Shown: positions 17,011 to 27,159 of the stretch, in pieces | Numbering within the stretch: the stretch's first letter is position 1 | Layout of the letters: every line of letters starts with the position of its first letter | Source of the DNA: Rhodohalobacter sulfatireducens | Lineage (GTDB): Bacteria; Bacteroidota; Rhodothermia; Balneolales; Balneolaceae | Assembly: GCF_022012475.1 (NCBI RefSeq) | Contig: NZ_JAKLWS010000004.1 | Span: forward strand, 1-64,000 | DNA length: 64,000 bases | Direction: 5' to 3' | Program-made: the position numbers and the translations under genes | The notes under the pieces: model-generated | What the model was told of the DNA's origin: nothing | The model's database searches: none | Seen by the model: only the letters and a program-made list of their open reading frames with translations

Positions 17011-17766
17011 TTAATTCTGCCTGAACATGTTCATCATTAATTCTGTAAGACCGATCAGTTTCAATGCGGGTGAAAGGGTGGTTTTTGTCCTGTCGAATGT
17101 ATCTTCATCAATGGAAACTGATTCTGCTTTAAATACCACCTGCTCATTTACAAAAGATTCAACCAAAAGAGGAAAACTCTGATTGTTCATCACAACTTCA
17201 ATGGGCACTTCCCGGTCGAGCTGTTTAGAGCCAATAGCATACCAGGCATCTGAAAGTAAACCCCAGTCGACATTAATTTCATTGGTCAGCCAAACAGATA
17301 CGTATTCATTCTCAGTCTCACCCTTTACAATGAACTGTTGGGTATTATACCCGTGAATTCGCTGTTCTTCCCCGGTTTCAACCAACCGCTCTTCCCACGG
17401 GAACGGCTCCATCGCTGCATTCTGCTGCTGCCCCCGCATCTGGTTGATCAAGTTAACCAGGCTTTCCAGGTCACTTTTTGCAACCTGTAGTCCCTCATCC
17501 TCATTTGTAATCACTACAAAATCCTGTTCATCATGTCTCACAAGCACACCTTGTGCCCGCAATCCCGCCATCACATTCATGGATACATTTGAATCAACAA
17601 AGATTCTATTCTCTGTGAATGTCATATCCATCAACACCGGTTGGCCCGACTGCTGGTTCGGGTTTGTTACCTCAAAAGAGATCTCTCCCTCAAATTGAGC
17701 AACTGCGGTACCCGTGAACAGCACAAAAAGGAAAATCAAACAAAATACTAGACGTGAATTCATCAT
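17011..17766 (-). CDS. DUF4412-type secreted protein
   Basis: About 251 residues from ATG 17766 (or 17763); the frame continues upstream to 17805, but only the internal Met gives a signal peptide directly at the N-terminus (SRLVFCLIFLFVLFTGTAVAQ). The mature part begins 'FEGEISFEVTN' and contains 'VLMDMTFTENRIFVDSN', 'RIHGYNTQQFIVKGE', 'EYVSVWLTNEINVDWG', the pattern of DUF4412 beta-rich periplasmic proteins. Function unknown. It ends 6 bases before the 5'-nucleotidase pair and starts just after mnmA, so the four genes may be one transcript. Confidence 0.75.
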   Translation of the reverse strand: MMNSRLVFCLIFLFVLFTGTAVAQFEGEISFEVTNPNQQSGQPVLMDMTFTENRIFVDSNVSMNVMAGLRAQGVLVRHDEQDFVVITNEDEGLQVAKSDLESLVNLINQMRGQQQNAAMEPFPWEERLVETGEEQRIHGYNTQQFIVKGETENEYVSVWLTNEINVDWGLLSDAWYAIGSKQLDREVPIEVVMNNQSFPLLVESFVNEQVVFKAESVSIDEDTFDRTKTTLSPALKLIGLTELMMNMFRQN

Positions 17767-17805
17767 TATCTGATAAGAAAAGGTTCGTTTAGGAGAATCT
17801 GTCAA

Positions 17806-18942
17806 TTAAGCTTCCAGCTCAAGCTGTTCTTCTATCTCCACATTTACTTTGTGGATCCAACCACCGGCTACAACATCGTCGCCCTCGTAACAAACTACAG
17901 CTTGACCGGGTGTTATCGCTTCCCTCCCAGCCGGAAATGTAACTTCAATTTCCTCGTCAGAGAGTTGCTTTAAAGTTCCGATTGCTCCGTTATCATTATA
18001 CCTGATTTTTCCGGTCATTTCCATCTTTCCGCCGGGAATTTTATCATATTTTACCAAGTTGATCTCTTTCGCACGGCATGTAGTACTGATCAGATCTTTC
18101 TTTTCTCCAATCGTTATGACGTTTTTTTCCGCATCAATGTCAGTGACATACACAGGTTTACCCATTGCTAGATTCAAGCCGCGTCTCTGTCCAATGGTAT
18201 AAAATGGAAATCCTTTATGTTTGCCTACAATATTTCCTTGCTGATCTACAAAAACACCACCACTCACTTTCTCTTCGAGATCGTCAACTTTATCTTTCAG
18301 AAACCGATGGTAATTGTTATCAGGGATGAAGCAAATTTCGTAGGAATCAGGTTTATTGGCTACATTCAACAGGCCATACTCTTCAGCAATGTCGCGAATT
18401 TCAGTTTTACGATACTTACCGAGTGGAAAAATTGTTCGTTCTAGGTGTTCTTGCCGAACTCCCCAAAGTGCATACGATTGATCTTTGTTATGATCTTTCC
18501 CTTTTGAGATAACATAGCGGCCATTTTCTTCGCGAACATTTGCATAATGTCCTGTTGCGATATAATCACAACCGAGATTATCGGCTCGTCTGAGAAGTGC
18601 CGCCCATTTGATATGAGTATTACACAGAACACATGGATTGGGTGTTCGTCCGCTGGTATAATCTTCAATAAACCGGTCGATCACCCAGTTACCGAACTCG
18701 TCTCTAATATCTACAATAAAATGTTTGAAGCCGTGACGTACTGCAATTTGGCGGGCATCATTCATGGACTCTACGGTGCAGCAGCCCGTTTCTTTCCCGT
18801 TATTGCCACCACTTCGGTGGTAATCCCAGGTTTTCATAGTGATGCCAATCACCTCGTATCCTTGTTTGTGAAGCATTACAGCCGCAACGGAAGAGTCAAC
18901 TCCACCACTCATTGCAACCAGAACACGTCCTTTTTTACTCAT
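17806..18942 (-). CDS. mnmA: tRNA-specific 2-thiouridylase MnmA
   Basis: 378 residues. PP-loop SGGVDSS (12-18), 'GCCTVESMNDARQIA' (53-67), nucleophile Cys104 in NPCVLCN, persulfide Cys204 in SYEICFIPD, plus 'ATGHYAN', 'KDQSYALWG' and 'TIGQRRGLNLAMGKPVYV' and a C-terminal beta-barrel. It thiolates U34 of Lys, Glu and Gln tRNAs using sulfur relayed from a cysteine desulfurase. The start ATG 18942 gives the canonical short N-terminus before the PP-loop. Confidence 0.97.
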   Translation of the reverse strand: MSKKGRVLVAMSGGVDSSVAAVMLHKQGYEVIGITMKTWDYHRSGGNNGKETGCCTVESMNDARQIAVRHGFKHFIVDIRDEFGNWVIDRFIEDYTSGRTPNPCVLCNTHIKWAALLRRADNLGCDYIATGHYANVREENGRYVISKGKDHNKDQSYALWGVRQEHLERTIFPLGKYRKTEIRDIAEEYGLLNVANKPDSYEICFIPDNNYHRFLKDKVDDLEEKVSGGVFVDQQGNIVGKHKGFPFYTIGQRRGLNLAMGKPVYVTDIDAEKNVITIGEKKDLISTTCRAKEINLVKYDKIPGGKMEMTGKIRYNDNGAIGTLKQLSDEEIEVTFPAGREAITPGQAVVCYEGDDVVAGGWIHKVNVEIEEQLELEA

Positions 18943-19137
18943 AATTAACTGTTTCTTGAATTAGCTCCAAAAGATAAGGCTTTTAAATATCGATTTCACG
19001 TTAGCAAGAACGGGTAAGAGCTCTCTTTCATATATGTACATTTCTTTTCAATGAAATTCTTCAAAGAAGAATTCATTGTCCTGAAAATAATAGACACTAA
19101 ATATCCAGAGAATAATTTGAGCTTACCAAAAGCAGGT

Positions 19138-21204
19138 CTATATATCAACCCGCACGGATTCTTCCGAGCTTGTTTCACTTTCTGTATTCTCTCCAATTAC
19201 GGATACTGAGTACCAGTACAACTGCCCCTCTGATACATTTTCGTCCCTGAATATCGTTTCGTCCAAATCATTCATTCCAATTGATGTAGATTCTGTTTCT
19301 CCGGGCGTACGCTTATAGATCCTGTATCCTGTAGCACCATCCTGTAAAGTTTTATTCCATCGCAACTCCACACCTGTTGATACCGACCGTACACTTACTC
19401 TTGAAGGTGGCCTCAAAGCAGGAGCAGATGGAGCGAATGACGCTGTGTTCGACATCAGGCTCTCCACATCGAAAATATCTACTGAGGACAGCGAATAGTA
19501 ATATGTTTTGCCTGATTCAATGTCAATATCATCACACGAGGTTGTTGTAATCAATGAATCATTGACCTGTTCAAAACCGGCCTGTTCTGCCTGGATGGAA
19601 GCAGCGGCACTATCCGGGGTGATCTCCATAGGTGAATCACTTCTATAAAGATTATATCCTTGTACAGCCTGGTCTCTTTCGGTTTGGTCACTCCAAAAAA
19701 GCCGCACTCTTGATTGTTCAGCATATCCCTCAATTCCAACCGGTGCCGGTGGGCGAACAATTCTGTCCGGACGTATGGTGACTGTGTTTGACAAATCGCT
19801 TTCCAGTTCGTTATTACTGACCGCTTTAACTGCATAAACATAATTAGTACGTCCATTCAATTGTTCAGCATTATCAAAAAATGTGGTCGTATCTTGAATA
19901 GAGGGTGAGACAACCGCAAGCGAATCGTACCGGCTGGTTCCCCTGTAAACGTAGTAGGCATAGAGGTTCGGCTCTTCTACGGAATCCCAATTTAAGCGAA
20001 TCCCTTGCTCTTCCTGTTCTGCCGTTAAACCTGACGGTGGTGATGGGGGGAGCGTACTTTCATGGGAAGCGCTGGCAACCCCGGACGGTAACTCATTTCG
20101 TTCTCTCATCGTTACCACCCGAAACTCATAATAATAGGAACGGTTGGGCACCAGTTGTGTATCAAGATATTCTGTGGCAGCGATGGATAATGTATCCAGA
20201 ACTATAAAATTTTGACGTGCATCCCTCGAACGCTGAATCTCAATTCCCGTAAGGTAGGGCTTTTGGGGAATCTGTTCCCAGAAAAGATGAATGCCGGAAG
20301 TTGTATCTTTTGCGGTTATCTCTCCGAAAAGGGGCAGATTTTCAAAATCGACTGAAATTACGGTTAGTGTATCCGAATGAGGGCCTGGATTTCCAACGAC
20401 ATCAACCGGCTCAATAAAAAATGTATATGCGTTTTCCGGTTCAGCTGCCTTTTCATATTGATAGACAATTAAGCTGTCGGCATTTCTTCTGCCCATGATC
20501 CGTTCTTCCAGCATGGTAAATTCACCCTCGTCCGTTTGTTGGTAGACCCTTGCAAAGTAGGCGTCTTCTGAACCCTCAATCGGAGATTCCCAGGAAGCGG
20601 ATACTAAACTATCCCGTTCCATCCTGTCTATACTCTGCGGAGCTAAAATATCAGGTGAACTTCCAACAGTATCTGATCCTTCAAATGCTTCCTCAGACTT
20701 AGTTCCGTCCTCCATCAGATATCTTACTTGATACCAAACTTGTTGCCCCTGTTCAAAATTTTGCGTCTCTTCATCAACGTAAACTGTGCCAAGAACCCGC
20801 CAGAGTTGAGGATCAAGACCTATAAAACCATATAATTCAAGAGCTGAATTCGATCGAATAAAATTTAAGAGCTCTTCCTCAGATGATGTATCAGTCTCCT
20901 CCATCAAACGATCAATAAAGACCTGGCCGGCACGTTCATTTAGCTCTTCAACCGTTTCGGGAGCCTGTAATTGAGCAATCTCCTCATATTCCTCATCCTC
21001 ATTCAGTTTTCTGTAAATCACTGCTGCTACCCGTCCCGATTGGGGATACCCTTCACTCAAACCTGCATCACTTGCAAACACGATCATCCCATCCGGCGAC
21101 CAATTAACAAGGTTCTCCGGATTCTGATTGATCTGGGCTTCTGCATCCACTTGCAGTAATAGCATCAACAATACCCATGCAGAGGTAAATTGTAAAAATT
21201 TCAT
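19138..21204 (-). CDS. Secreted fibronectin type III repeat protein
   Basis: About 688 residues from ATG 21204 (an in-frame ATG at 21225 would add seven residues before the signal MKFLQFTSAWVLLMLLLQV). After a unique N-terminal domain (about 25-180) come about five FN3-like units, visible as repeated 'W..P....a..Y.vyR' / 'Y.Y.v.a....ne.S..S' patterns (SASWESPIEGS, HLFWEQIPQ, RLNWDSVEEP, RLFWSDQTE, ELRWNKTLQD). No transmembrane or sorting domain is visible at the C-terminus. It is the last gene of a three-gene operon (21 bases after the giant gene, counting from 21225), and probably decorates or cross-links the same surface structure. Confidence 0.75.
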   Translation of the reverse strand: MKFLQFTSAWVLLMLLLQVDAEAQINQNPENLVNWSPDGMIVFASDAGLSEGYPQSGRVAAVIYRKLNEDEEYEEIAQLQAPETVEELNERAGQVFIDRLMEETDTSSEEELLNFIRSNSALELYGFIGLDPQLWRVLGTVYVDEETQNFEQGQQVWYQVRYLMEDGTKSEEAFEGSDTVGSSPDILAPQSIDRMERDSLVSASWESPIEGSEDAYFARVYQQTDEGEFTMLEERIMGRRNADSLIVYQYEKAAEPENAYTFFIEPVDVVGNPGPHSDTLTVISVDFENLPLFGEITAKDTTSGIHLFWEQIPQKPYLTGIEIQRSRDARQNFIVLDTLSIAATEYLDTQLVPNRSYYYEFRVVTMRERNELPSGVASASHESTLPPSPPSGLTAEQEEQGIRLNWDSVEEPNLYAYYVYRGTSRYDSLAVVSPSIQDTTTFFDNAEQLNGRTNYVYAVKAVSNNELESDLSNTVTIRPDRIVRPPAPVGIEGYAEQSRVRLFWSDQTERDQAVQGYNLYRSDSPMEITPDSAAASIQAEQAGFEQVNDSLITTTSCDDIDIESGKTYYYSLSSVDIFDVESLMSNTASFAPSAPALRPPSRVSVRSVSTGVELRWNKTLQDGATGYRIYKRTPGETESTSIGMNDLDETIFRDENVSEGQLYWYSVSVIGENTESETSSEESVRVDI

Positions 21205-21246
21205 TCCTATATTCTCTATCAACATAATAAACAGTGATTTAAGAAA

Positions 21247-24200
21247 TTAGTTTAAGTCAACTGAGACTTGCATTCCGCGATTTGATCTATAATCCACATC
21301 AATAGATCCGCTTGCACAAAGACTTGCTCCCTTGGGGACAGGGCATTTAAAAGAACCACAGCTTGGCTGGCAAATCTTTGTTTGACAACCTACATTACAG
21401 TCACCAACATATGCTGAAACACTTGCATCTACACCGCCACTTGCCGACCAAACTTCATCATAATAACTTCCCGAAATTTCACCTGTGGCTTCAATGTCTG
21501 CACCGGCAACATCCCCACCCAATAGTGTAACACTGCCTCCACCCTGCCAGTTACTACCCAGATAAAACCCATAATTCTGACTGCCAAAATCAGCATTTAA
21601 CTTACAGCGTGTGCTATTGTAAAAATAAGCACATGCCTTACCAACTGCGAAATCTGCACACACCTCATTACTCTTGGGTATACCAAATTCAGATGCAACA
21701 TCGAGGTGAATTCCATTGATCTCACCTCCTGTCAGAAAATCAGAGGACACAAAGCTGGTGTATTCATTATATTCGGGATGCGAACTCACATTCAGGTTCC
21801 ATGCTGCAATAATATTCGCATTGGCATTAAAGAGTTCCAGCAGTTCTGCGTTATACCTGGCTCCTACAAACCAATATTCATCTCCCTGTTCACCACTCAG
21901 CACCAATCTCGTGGATCCATCTACGGTTATATTTACATCGTCCAGTTTTTCAAAGCCTACATTTGCTTCCAGGTCAAAAAATGGCTTTCCAAAATCTATG
22001 GTTAGTTGAGCGTCTGCAATTTGTTGGGTCATAAGAGTGACGTCTGCACTTCCTTCAACAACCGGAACTCCATTTCCGGCTTTAACGATAACTTCCAAAG
22101 GATCTAATGCAAGGGCATGTTCAGCTCCCGGTGCGAAGGAGAGAGTAGCACGAAGTCCTACTTGAATCCTGCTCTCACTTGTTGTGTATTCAAATCCTCC
22201 TCCAATATTTGAAAGAGTCACTGTACCTATTTGGATAGGCGGTAAGCCGGTTTGTACATCAACCCCAAACATCAAGCTGCCGGTATTCACTTTCTCATAG
22301 AAAAAATCAATCGACAGATCCAACGGGCTGTCACTGATTCCTATATTTCCCGCACCACTAAAACCTGTTTTTTGAACTGTATCCACAAAACCAATACCGG
22401 CGCCAACGCTGGCTACTCCAACTACATCAAAATCAAGATCAATTTCTTCAAACGAAACATTACCGTCCGGTTCGTAAGTTAATCCACCGGACTGTGCATT
22501 TATGAATGGGATGGCCCGCAAGCCAAATTTACCATCTACATAAATATTAGGATCACCCCCAAAGTTGTTAAAATCAACCTCATTCACAGTCAAATCTGCA
22601 AGCCCAAAGAAATCACTTTCGAAATTACTGGTAATGTTTGCCCTGAATTGGCCATCCGTTCGGATCAGGAACTCTTTAAATTTCAACGGTTCATCTACAT
22701 ACTTTGGTAATGCAATTTCACCTGCACCACTCACAAAATATGTATTCTCATCTTGGACTTTCCCGAATGTAATGTCAACTCCGGGTTTTGATTGCAGGGA
22801 TGTAATCCCAAAGATATCCAGGCCACCTGTTGGGATAGTGAACTGTCCGCCAAATATTTGGTCGGGAGAAATTGTAAGATCTGAAAAGTTAATTTCAGAT
22901 ACATCCGATCCTGGTATAGCAAGTGCAAATGCACCACCCAAAGAAAATCCATTTTCACTAAGAACACCGGATGCTACTTCAAGTGCCCAATTAGCAATTC
23001 CAATACTTGGTTTGGGGTCTAAATCTAAATCCGCTTTTTTTACAGCTCCATTGATCCCAATCACCAACTCACTCAGTCTTATACCTACATTATCCAAGAG
23101 CGGAATATTATTAAGAGCAACTTCACCCCCAAGGTGAAAACCGTCACTCCTGACTCTGCTTTCATCGAGTTCCATATTCACATCAAACCCATAAAGTTCA
23201 AACGACTCTTGTACAGAACTGATTCGTAGTTCGAAATCCGATTCTCCAACATCAGGGATTGGAAATGACCCGTCACTTGTCAGAGTCACCAATTCTTCTT
23301 CGCCTACACCATCCGGTATGTCATCTAAATTTGGAAGTACAAGCTGCTGTTTTGGAGCACCGGGCCATTCCCAACCGGTTTCTGACGTAAACGTGGATTC
23401 GTAGTCGATCTGAACTTTACCGGCCAGATATCCAACTTGCGTTGGGAGTTCTCGTTCTCGGACAACAATTCCACTTGAATTACTAACCGTAACTTGCAAA
23501 AAGCCAAATATTTCCGCGTTAAACTCACTCATATCAGTCTGTACCGATCCGCCAACGGGCAGCAATTCGCCATTTTGCTCAAATACATTGATGTTTGTGA
23601 AAGGAATGCGGAAATCAGGCTCAACGCTTAATAATGGATTATTGGGTACCGACACAATTGAACCGGTTATAGTTGTATCGGATGGACTTACAGACAACTC
23701 CTCAACTTCAATATCAAACCCGAGAAGCGAGGCGATGTTAAACTCGGAATCCTGAAGGCTGAAATCGACCGTTTGCTCTGCATCTTCAGAGAATGTTGCC
23801 ACCTGAGAATCTCCTACAAATCCAGATTTTCCTGCCTTCAGTGTCCACTCTCCGGTAGGGATTCCTGGAAGTGTATATGAACCATTGCTGTCTGTGGTTG
23901 TTTGAATGTCTTCTCTTCCTTCAAGACGAATCGTAGCTCCCTCAACCGGGTTTCCGGCTGCTGTAACAGTTCCTGTGGCACGGCCGCCCAGCTCCATCGA
24001 GATCGTAACATCGGTCACTTCACCATTATCCGTAATGGTGGTTTCGGTTAAGATTGGGATAAAGTTCGTTGTATTAGGGGCTTGAACCTGTATGGGTACG
24101 GTGCCAGCTGGTGTTTCATCAAAATAGATTGAACCCTGGTTGTCCGTCTGGCCGCTCGGTCCGTTTTTTGCGACCTCAACAGTTGCATTTTCGATCGGTG

Positions 24201-27144
24201 ATCCGTCCGATGCAGATTCTACGGTTACATCCAGCTTTCCAACCGCTCGACTGATGGTCAAAGTGCCAATATCCTGTGTTTCTCCGGGTGAACCTCCCTC
24301 TCCCATCATATCCATAAAGTAGGAAGCCGCAGAACTATACTCTGCGAATGACATATCAGAATCTTGATCAACAAAATTTTGATCGCTATTGAAAGAGTTC
24401 GATGCATTTCCGCTGTATCCTAAAGAGGCAAAAGAAAAATCTTCGCCTTCCTCCCCGGTTTGGAATGATTCCGTGTTCATTACGGAATTTGCCCATTCAT
24501 TCGTTGTGTTTGAAAAATTTGAAACGTCATCTGCCGACCAATTTTGACTGGTTTGATTTAAATCCAGCTCGAAATCCGGGTCTTCAGTAATTTCAACAGT
24601 TATTGATGTGTCCAGGTCTGTATGTCCAATTTTGCGAATTTGTAAAAGATGCGAACCCCGGGTATTTGCTGTTACAAATCGTCCCTGTTGATCGGTTTGG
24701 ACGGGCGAACCCCCATTCTGCCATTTAACCGTTGCATTGGCAATATTTTCCGATTGATCGTTTTGAATCCGTCCTACAACTGTAATCAGCGTCGGATCAA
24801 GCATAATTGGATCTCTTTGCACAATCATACCGCGCTCATCCAATATAATCTCCTCTTCATAAGTTTCAGTCTTTGCACTCTGAATAATCAGATTATAAGG
24901 TTCTGGATACGCCTGTATGCCGGTTAATGTAAACCTTCCATCGCTGTCTGTAACTGCTACCCTGGGATATAACGTTATTCCGGGATTTTGCTGATGCGGA
25001 GGCGGCTGAAGAGTAACTATCGCATTTTTGATCGGTGCCTGGTTATCGCGACGGACTACACGCCCCTCAACCATCGGCGGAGCTTTTTGGAGCTCATATA
25101 CTTTCTCAACTGTGGCTGATTCAAATTCTCCAAGATCCGGAGAGGCTGACAAATGAGTTGTAATTGAATTGTAACCGCGCGCATTTACACGAACCATGTA
25201 TCGATCAGTAGATCCTTTCTTTCTCGGAAACAGGCGTGTAATCTGCCCGGATGCACTGGCCTCGGCAACTTTTACATAGGTCTTGCCATTAAAATTCCTG
25301 GTTTCCTCCTGCTGATTGGTCATCGGCCATCCTTCCTGTTGAAGGGCGGGCACCACATCATACCATTCTTCCTGCCTGTAAATTTCTACCGTGGCTTCAG
25401 AGATCGGTTCATCGTCCTGCCGTTCTTGAACAACAGGATTCAACCGATAAGTGAGAGCTGTACCCGTGATTGCACCTGCATTATAAGTTCTTGCATTATT
25501 TGTACTGACGATCACTGTTTTCTCTTCACTAAATGTGAAATATGGGGAGTCAACCACGATTTCGACTGATGCTACTGCCAATTCCATATCCTGAAGCTGT
25601 GATGCAGGTGTATCTGTATTCTGTAGATTTATAGTTTGGTCCTGATCCTGTTGGTTACCCAACAAAGATGTACCGCTATCTGAATCAGATTCATTGGAAT
25701 CACCCAGGAGACGATCGAGTTCTGATGGAGCAAATGAGAGTGTATAGGCGCCCTCCTCGTTAGCAGTAGTACTGGCAATAACCTTATCGGTGCCATCTAC
25801 ATCTACCATTGCTTTTACATTTGCTCCCGCAATGGGGTGAGTGAGCATATTATCAGAAATTTCTGCTAGCTGATCCTGAATATTTCCGGATGCTTGTCCA
25901 AAATCTTGAATTTGAACATTTCCGGTATCCCCACCGCCGTAAACGGGAACTTCTGCATCAATGGAAATTTGTTCCTGGTTAGAATCTTGATTTTGGTTCC
26001 CAAGGCCATCGTAAAGATTTCCGCTGTAATTTGCATCCTCCATGCTGTAGTTGGGATCGTCGAGGGCGGTTTGTACCCCCGTATTATTTGTACCGGAGAG
26101 ATTAAAACTGGAGTTCGAATTGACCGGCCCGTTGCTTTGAAATCCTTCTGATGGTCTGAACTGGAATTCAACTGTACCGGAAATAGTAGTGGTTGGAATC
26201 TGTACCGGAATCGGCTCTAATGTCATTTCCGGTTCAACCAATGTCAGCTGGTCATCTTCATCCTCTTCTTCAGATCCATAGGTAAAAACCCGAACTTCGC
26301 TCCGCCCTTCGTTATTGATGGGAATATCGCCATTTACATCTTGGGCAGTTACTTGCCATGCATATGTTTTGCCCTCCTCCAAAGGAAGATAAGAAGCTGT
26401 ATATGGCAACATTGTCGTACCAACGCTAACAGCAGATGCGTGTTCACGGTTACTTACAATTGCTTCGGATGGATTTTGCCCGTCGAACAGTTCAACAAGA
26501 AGAAATTCATACTCAACCATCATACCGGGTGGACCCATTACAGGTGACCACGAGAAAACAGGTGTAGTAACGGTTGGTGAAATGGACTCACCGTTGGAGG
26601 GTGAAACCAGGGTGGGTGGTTGAGGAAACCGCACCATAAAGTTTGCAATACCTTCAATACCGGGCACAGATGATCCAACGATCTCCGGTTCAATAGTTAT
26701 CCGGTAGTTCCCCTCGGGAAAAGTTCCCGCCTGAAAAGCCTGCCGAAATCGATTTCCGGGTAAATTCTCAAGTATTTCCGGGGTGGTCAACTCAAACTGA
26801 ACAAAATTCGGAAACGGACTTAAAATGTGCATCCCCGAATCAAAAGTTGTGGGCAACGAAGTTTCGTTGACCAATACTTCACTATCCAGGGTTACCCGAA
26901 CATTGAAGCGGACGTCAACAGGCCCGGGTCCTGTTATGTTCAACTGAACCTGGTAGTTGCCTGCAAAAACATTTTGTTCAAAGTCACTTATGTAGGGACT
27001 TGGCAAGATCTGTGGAATGCCGATTATAGTAGCCCTGGCCTGTGTTTGGGCCTCTGCCTCTTCCTGGTTCCAAGCTACCAGGAGGATGGATATCAGCATC
27101 AGTTTTAAAACGTTTGAAAGTGTTTTTGTAATATCTACTTGCAT
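21247..27144 (-). CDS. Giant secreted multidomain protein (1965 aa)
   Basis: Signal peptide at about 1-33. N-terminal beta-rich domain (35-170, IGIPQILPSPYISDF ... FPEGNYRITIE) that loosely recalls TANFOR-type domains; an FN3-like domain (175-290); an acidic and Asn/Gln-rich linker (290-430); then five carboxypeptidase-regulatory/Cna-B-like sandwiches at about 438-550, 692-770, 788-850, 967-1050 and 1054-1130, each with a 'G.Y.L..i..G.y.l' core; a Ser/Asn linker at 870-960; and about 830 residues of repetitive beta-structure (e.g. GVRLSE-like LS/LVIGI strands) ending in a Cys-rich tail (about 12 Cys in the last 130 residues: CNVGCQTKICQPSCGSFKC). I do not recognise the C-terminal half. Operon position between a barrel and an FN3 protein suggests an outer-surface fibre or assembly scaffold. 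Confidence 0.7.
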   Translation of the reverse strand: MQVDITKTLSNVLKLMLISILLVAWNQEEAEAQTQARATIIGIPQILPSPYISDFEQNVFAGNYQVQLNITGPGPVDVRFNVRVTLDSEVLVNETSLPTTFDSGMHILSPFPNFVQFELTTPEILENLPGNRFRQAFQAGTFPEGNYRITIEPEIVGSSVPGIEGIANFMVRFPQPPTLVSPSNGESISPTVTTPVFSWSPVMGPPGMMVEYEFLLVELFDGQNPSEAIVSNREHASAVSVGTTMLPYTASYLPLEEGKTYAWQVTAQDVNGDIPINNEGRSEVRVFTYGSEEEDEDDQLTLVEPEMTLEPIPVQIPTTTISGTVEFQFRPSEGFQSNGPVNSNSSFNLSGTNNTGVQTALDDPNYSMEDANYSGNLYDGLGNQNQDSNQEQISIDAEVPVYGGGDTGNVQIQDFGQASGNIQDQLAEISDNMLTHPIAGANVKAMVDVDGTDKVIASTTANEEGAYTLSFAPSELDRLLGDSNESDSDSGTSLLGNQQDQDQTINLQNTDTPASQLQDMELAVASVEIVVDSPYFTFSEEKTVIVSTNNARTYNAGAITGTALTYRLNPVVQERQDDEPISEATVEIYRQEEWYDVVPALQQEGWPMTNQQEETRNFNGKTYVKVAEASASGQITRLFPRKKGSTDRYMVRVNARGYNSITTHLSASPDLGEFESATVEKVYELQKAPPMVEGRVVRRDNQAPIKNAIVTLQPPPHQQNPGITLYPRVAVTDSDGRFTLTGIQAYPEPYNLIIQSAKTETYEEEIILDERGMIVQRDPIMLDPTLITVVGRIQNDQSENIANATVKWQNGGSPVQTDQQGRFVTANTRGSHLLQIRKIGHTDLDTSITVEITEDPDFELDLNQTSQNWSADDVSNFSNTTNEWANSVMNTESFQTGEEGEDFSFASLGYSGNASNSFNSDQNFVDQDSDMSFAEYSSAASYFMDMMGEGGSPGETQDIGTLTISRAVGKLDVTVESASDGSPIENATVEVAKNGPSGQTDNQGSIYFDETPAGTVPIQVQAPNTTNFIPILTETTITDNGEVTDVTISMELGGRATGTVTAAGNPVEGATIRLEGREDIQTTTDSNGSYTLPGIPTGEWTLKAGKSGFVGDSQVATFSEDAEQTVDFSLQDSEFNIASLLGFDIEVEELSVSPSDTTITGSIVSVPNNPLLSVEPDFRIPFTNINVFEQNGELLPVGGSVQTDMSEFNAEIFGFLQVTVSNSSGIVVRERELPTQVGYLAGKVQIDYESTFTSETGWEWPGAPKQQLVLPNLDDIPDGVGEEELVTLTSDGSFPIPDVGESDFELRISSVQESFELYGFDVNMELDESRVRSDGFHLGGEVALNNIPLLDNVGIRLSELVIGINGAVKKADLDLDPKPSIGIANWALEVASGVLSENGFSLGGAFALAIPGSDVSEINFSDLTISPDQIFGGQFTIPTGGLDIFGITSLQSKPGVDITFGKVQDENTYFVSGAGEIALPKYVDEPLKFKEFLIRTDGQFRANITSNFESDFFGLADLTVNEVDFNNFGGDPNIYVDGKFGLRAIPFINAQSGGLTYEPDGNVSFEEIDLDFDVVGVASVGAGIGFVDTVQKTGFSGAGNIGISDSPLDLSIDFFYEKVNTGSLMFGVDVQTGLPPIQIGTVTLSNIGGGFEYTTSESRIQVGLRATLSFAPGAEHALALDPLEVIVKAGNGVPVVEGSADVTLMTQQIADAQLTIDFGKPFFDLEANVGFEKLDDVNITVDGSTRLVLSGEQGDEYWFVGARYNAELLELFNANANIIAAWNLNVSSHPEYNEYTSFVSSDFLTGGEINGIHLDVASEFGIPKSNEVCADFAVGKACAYFYNSTRCKLNADFGSQNYGFYLGSNWQGGGSVTLLGGDVAGADIEATGEISGSYYDEVWSASGGVDASVSAYVGDCNVGCQTKICQPSCGSFKCPVPKGASLCASGSIDVDYRSNRGMQVSVDLN

Positions 27145-27159
27145 ATATATACTAGATTT

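Noticed and set aside
22565-23137. 190-codon plus-strand open frame within the giant protein gene
   Set aside because: It is antisense to repetitive beta-structure coding; Ser/Pro-rich shadow with no family features.
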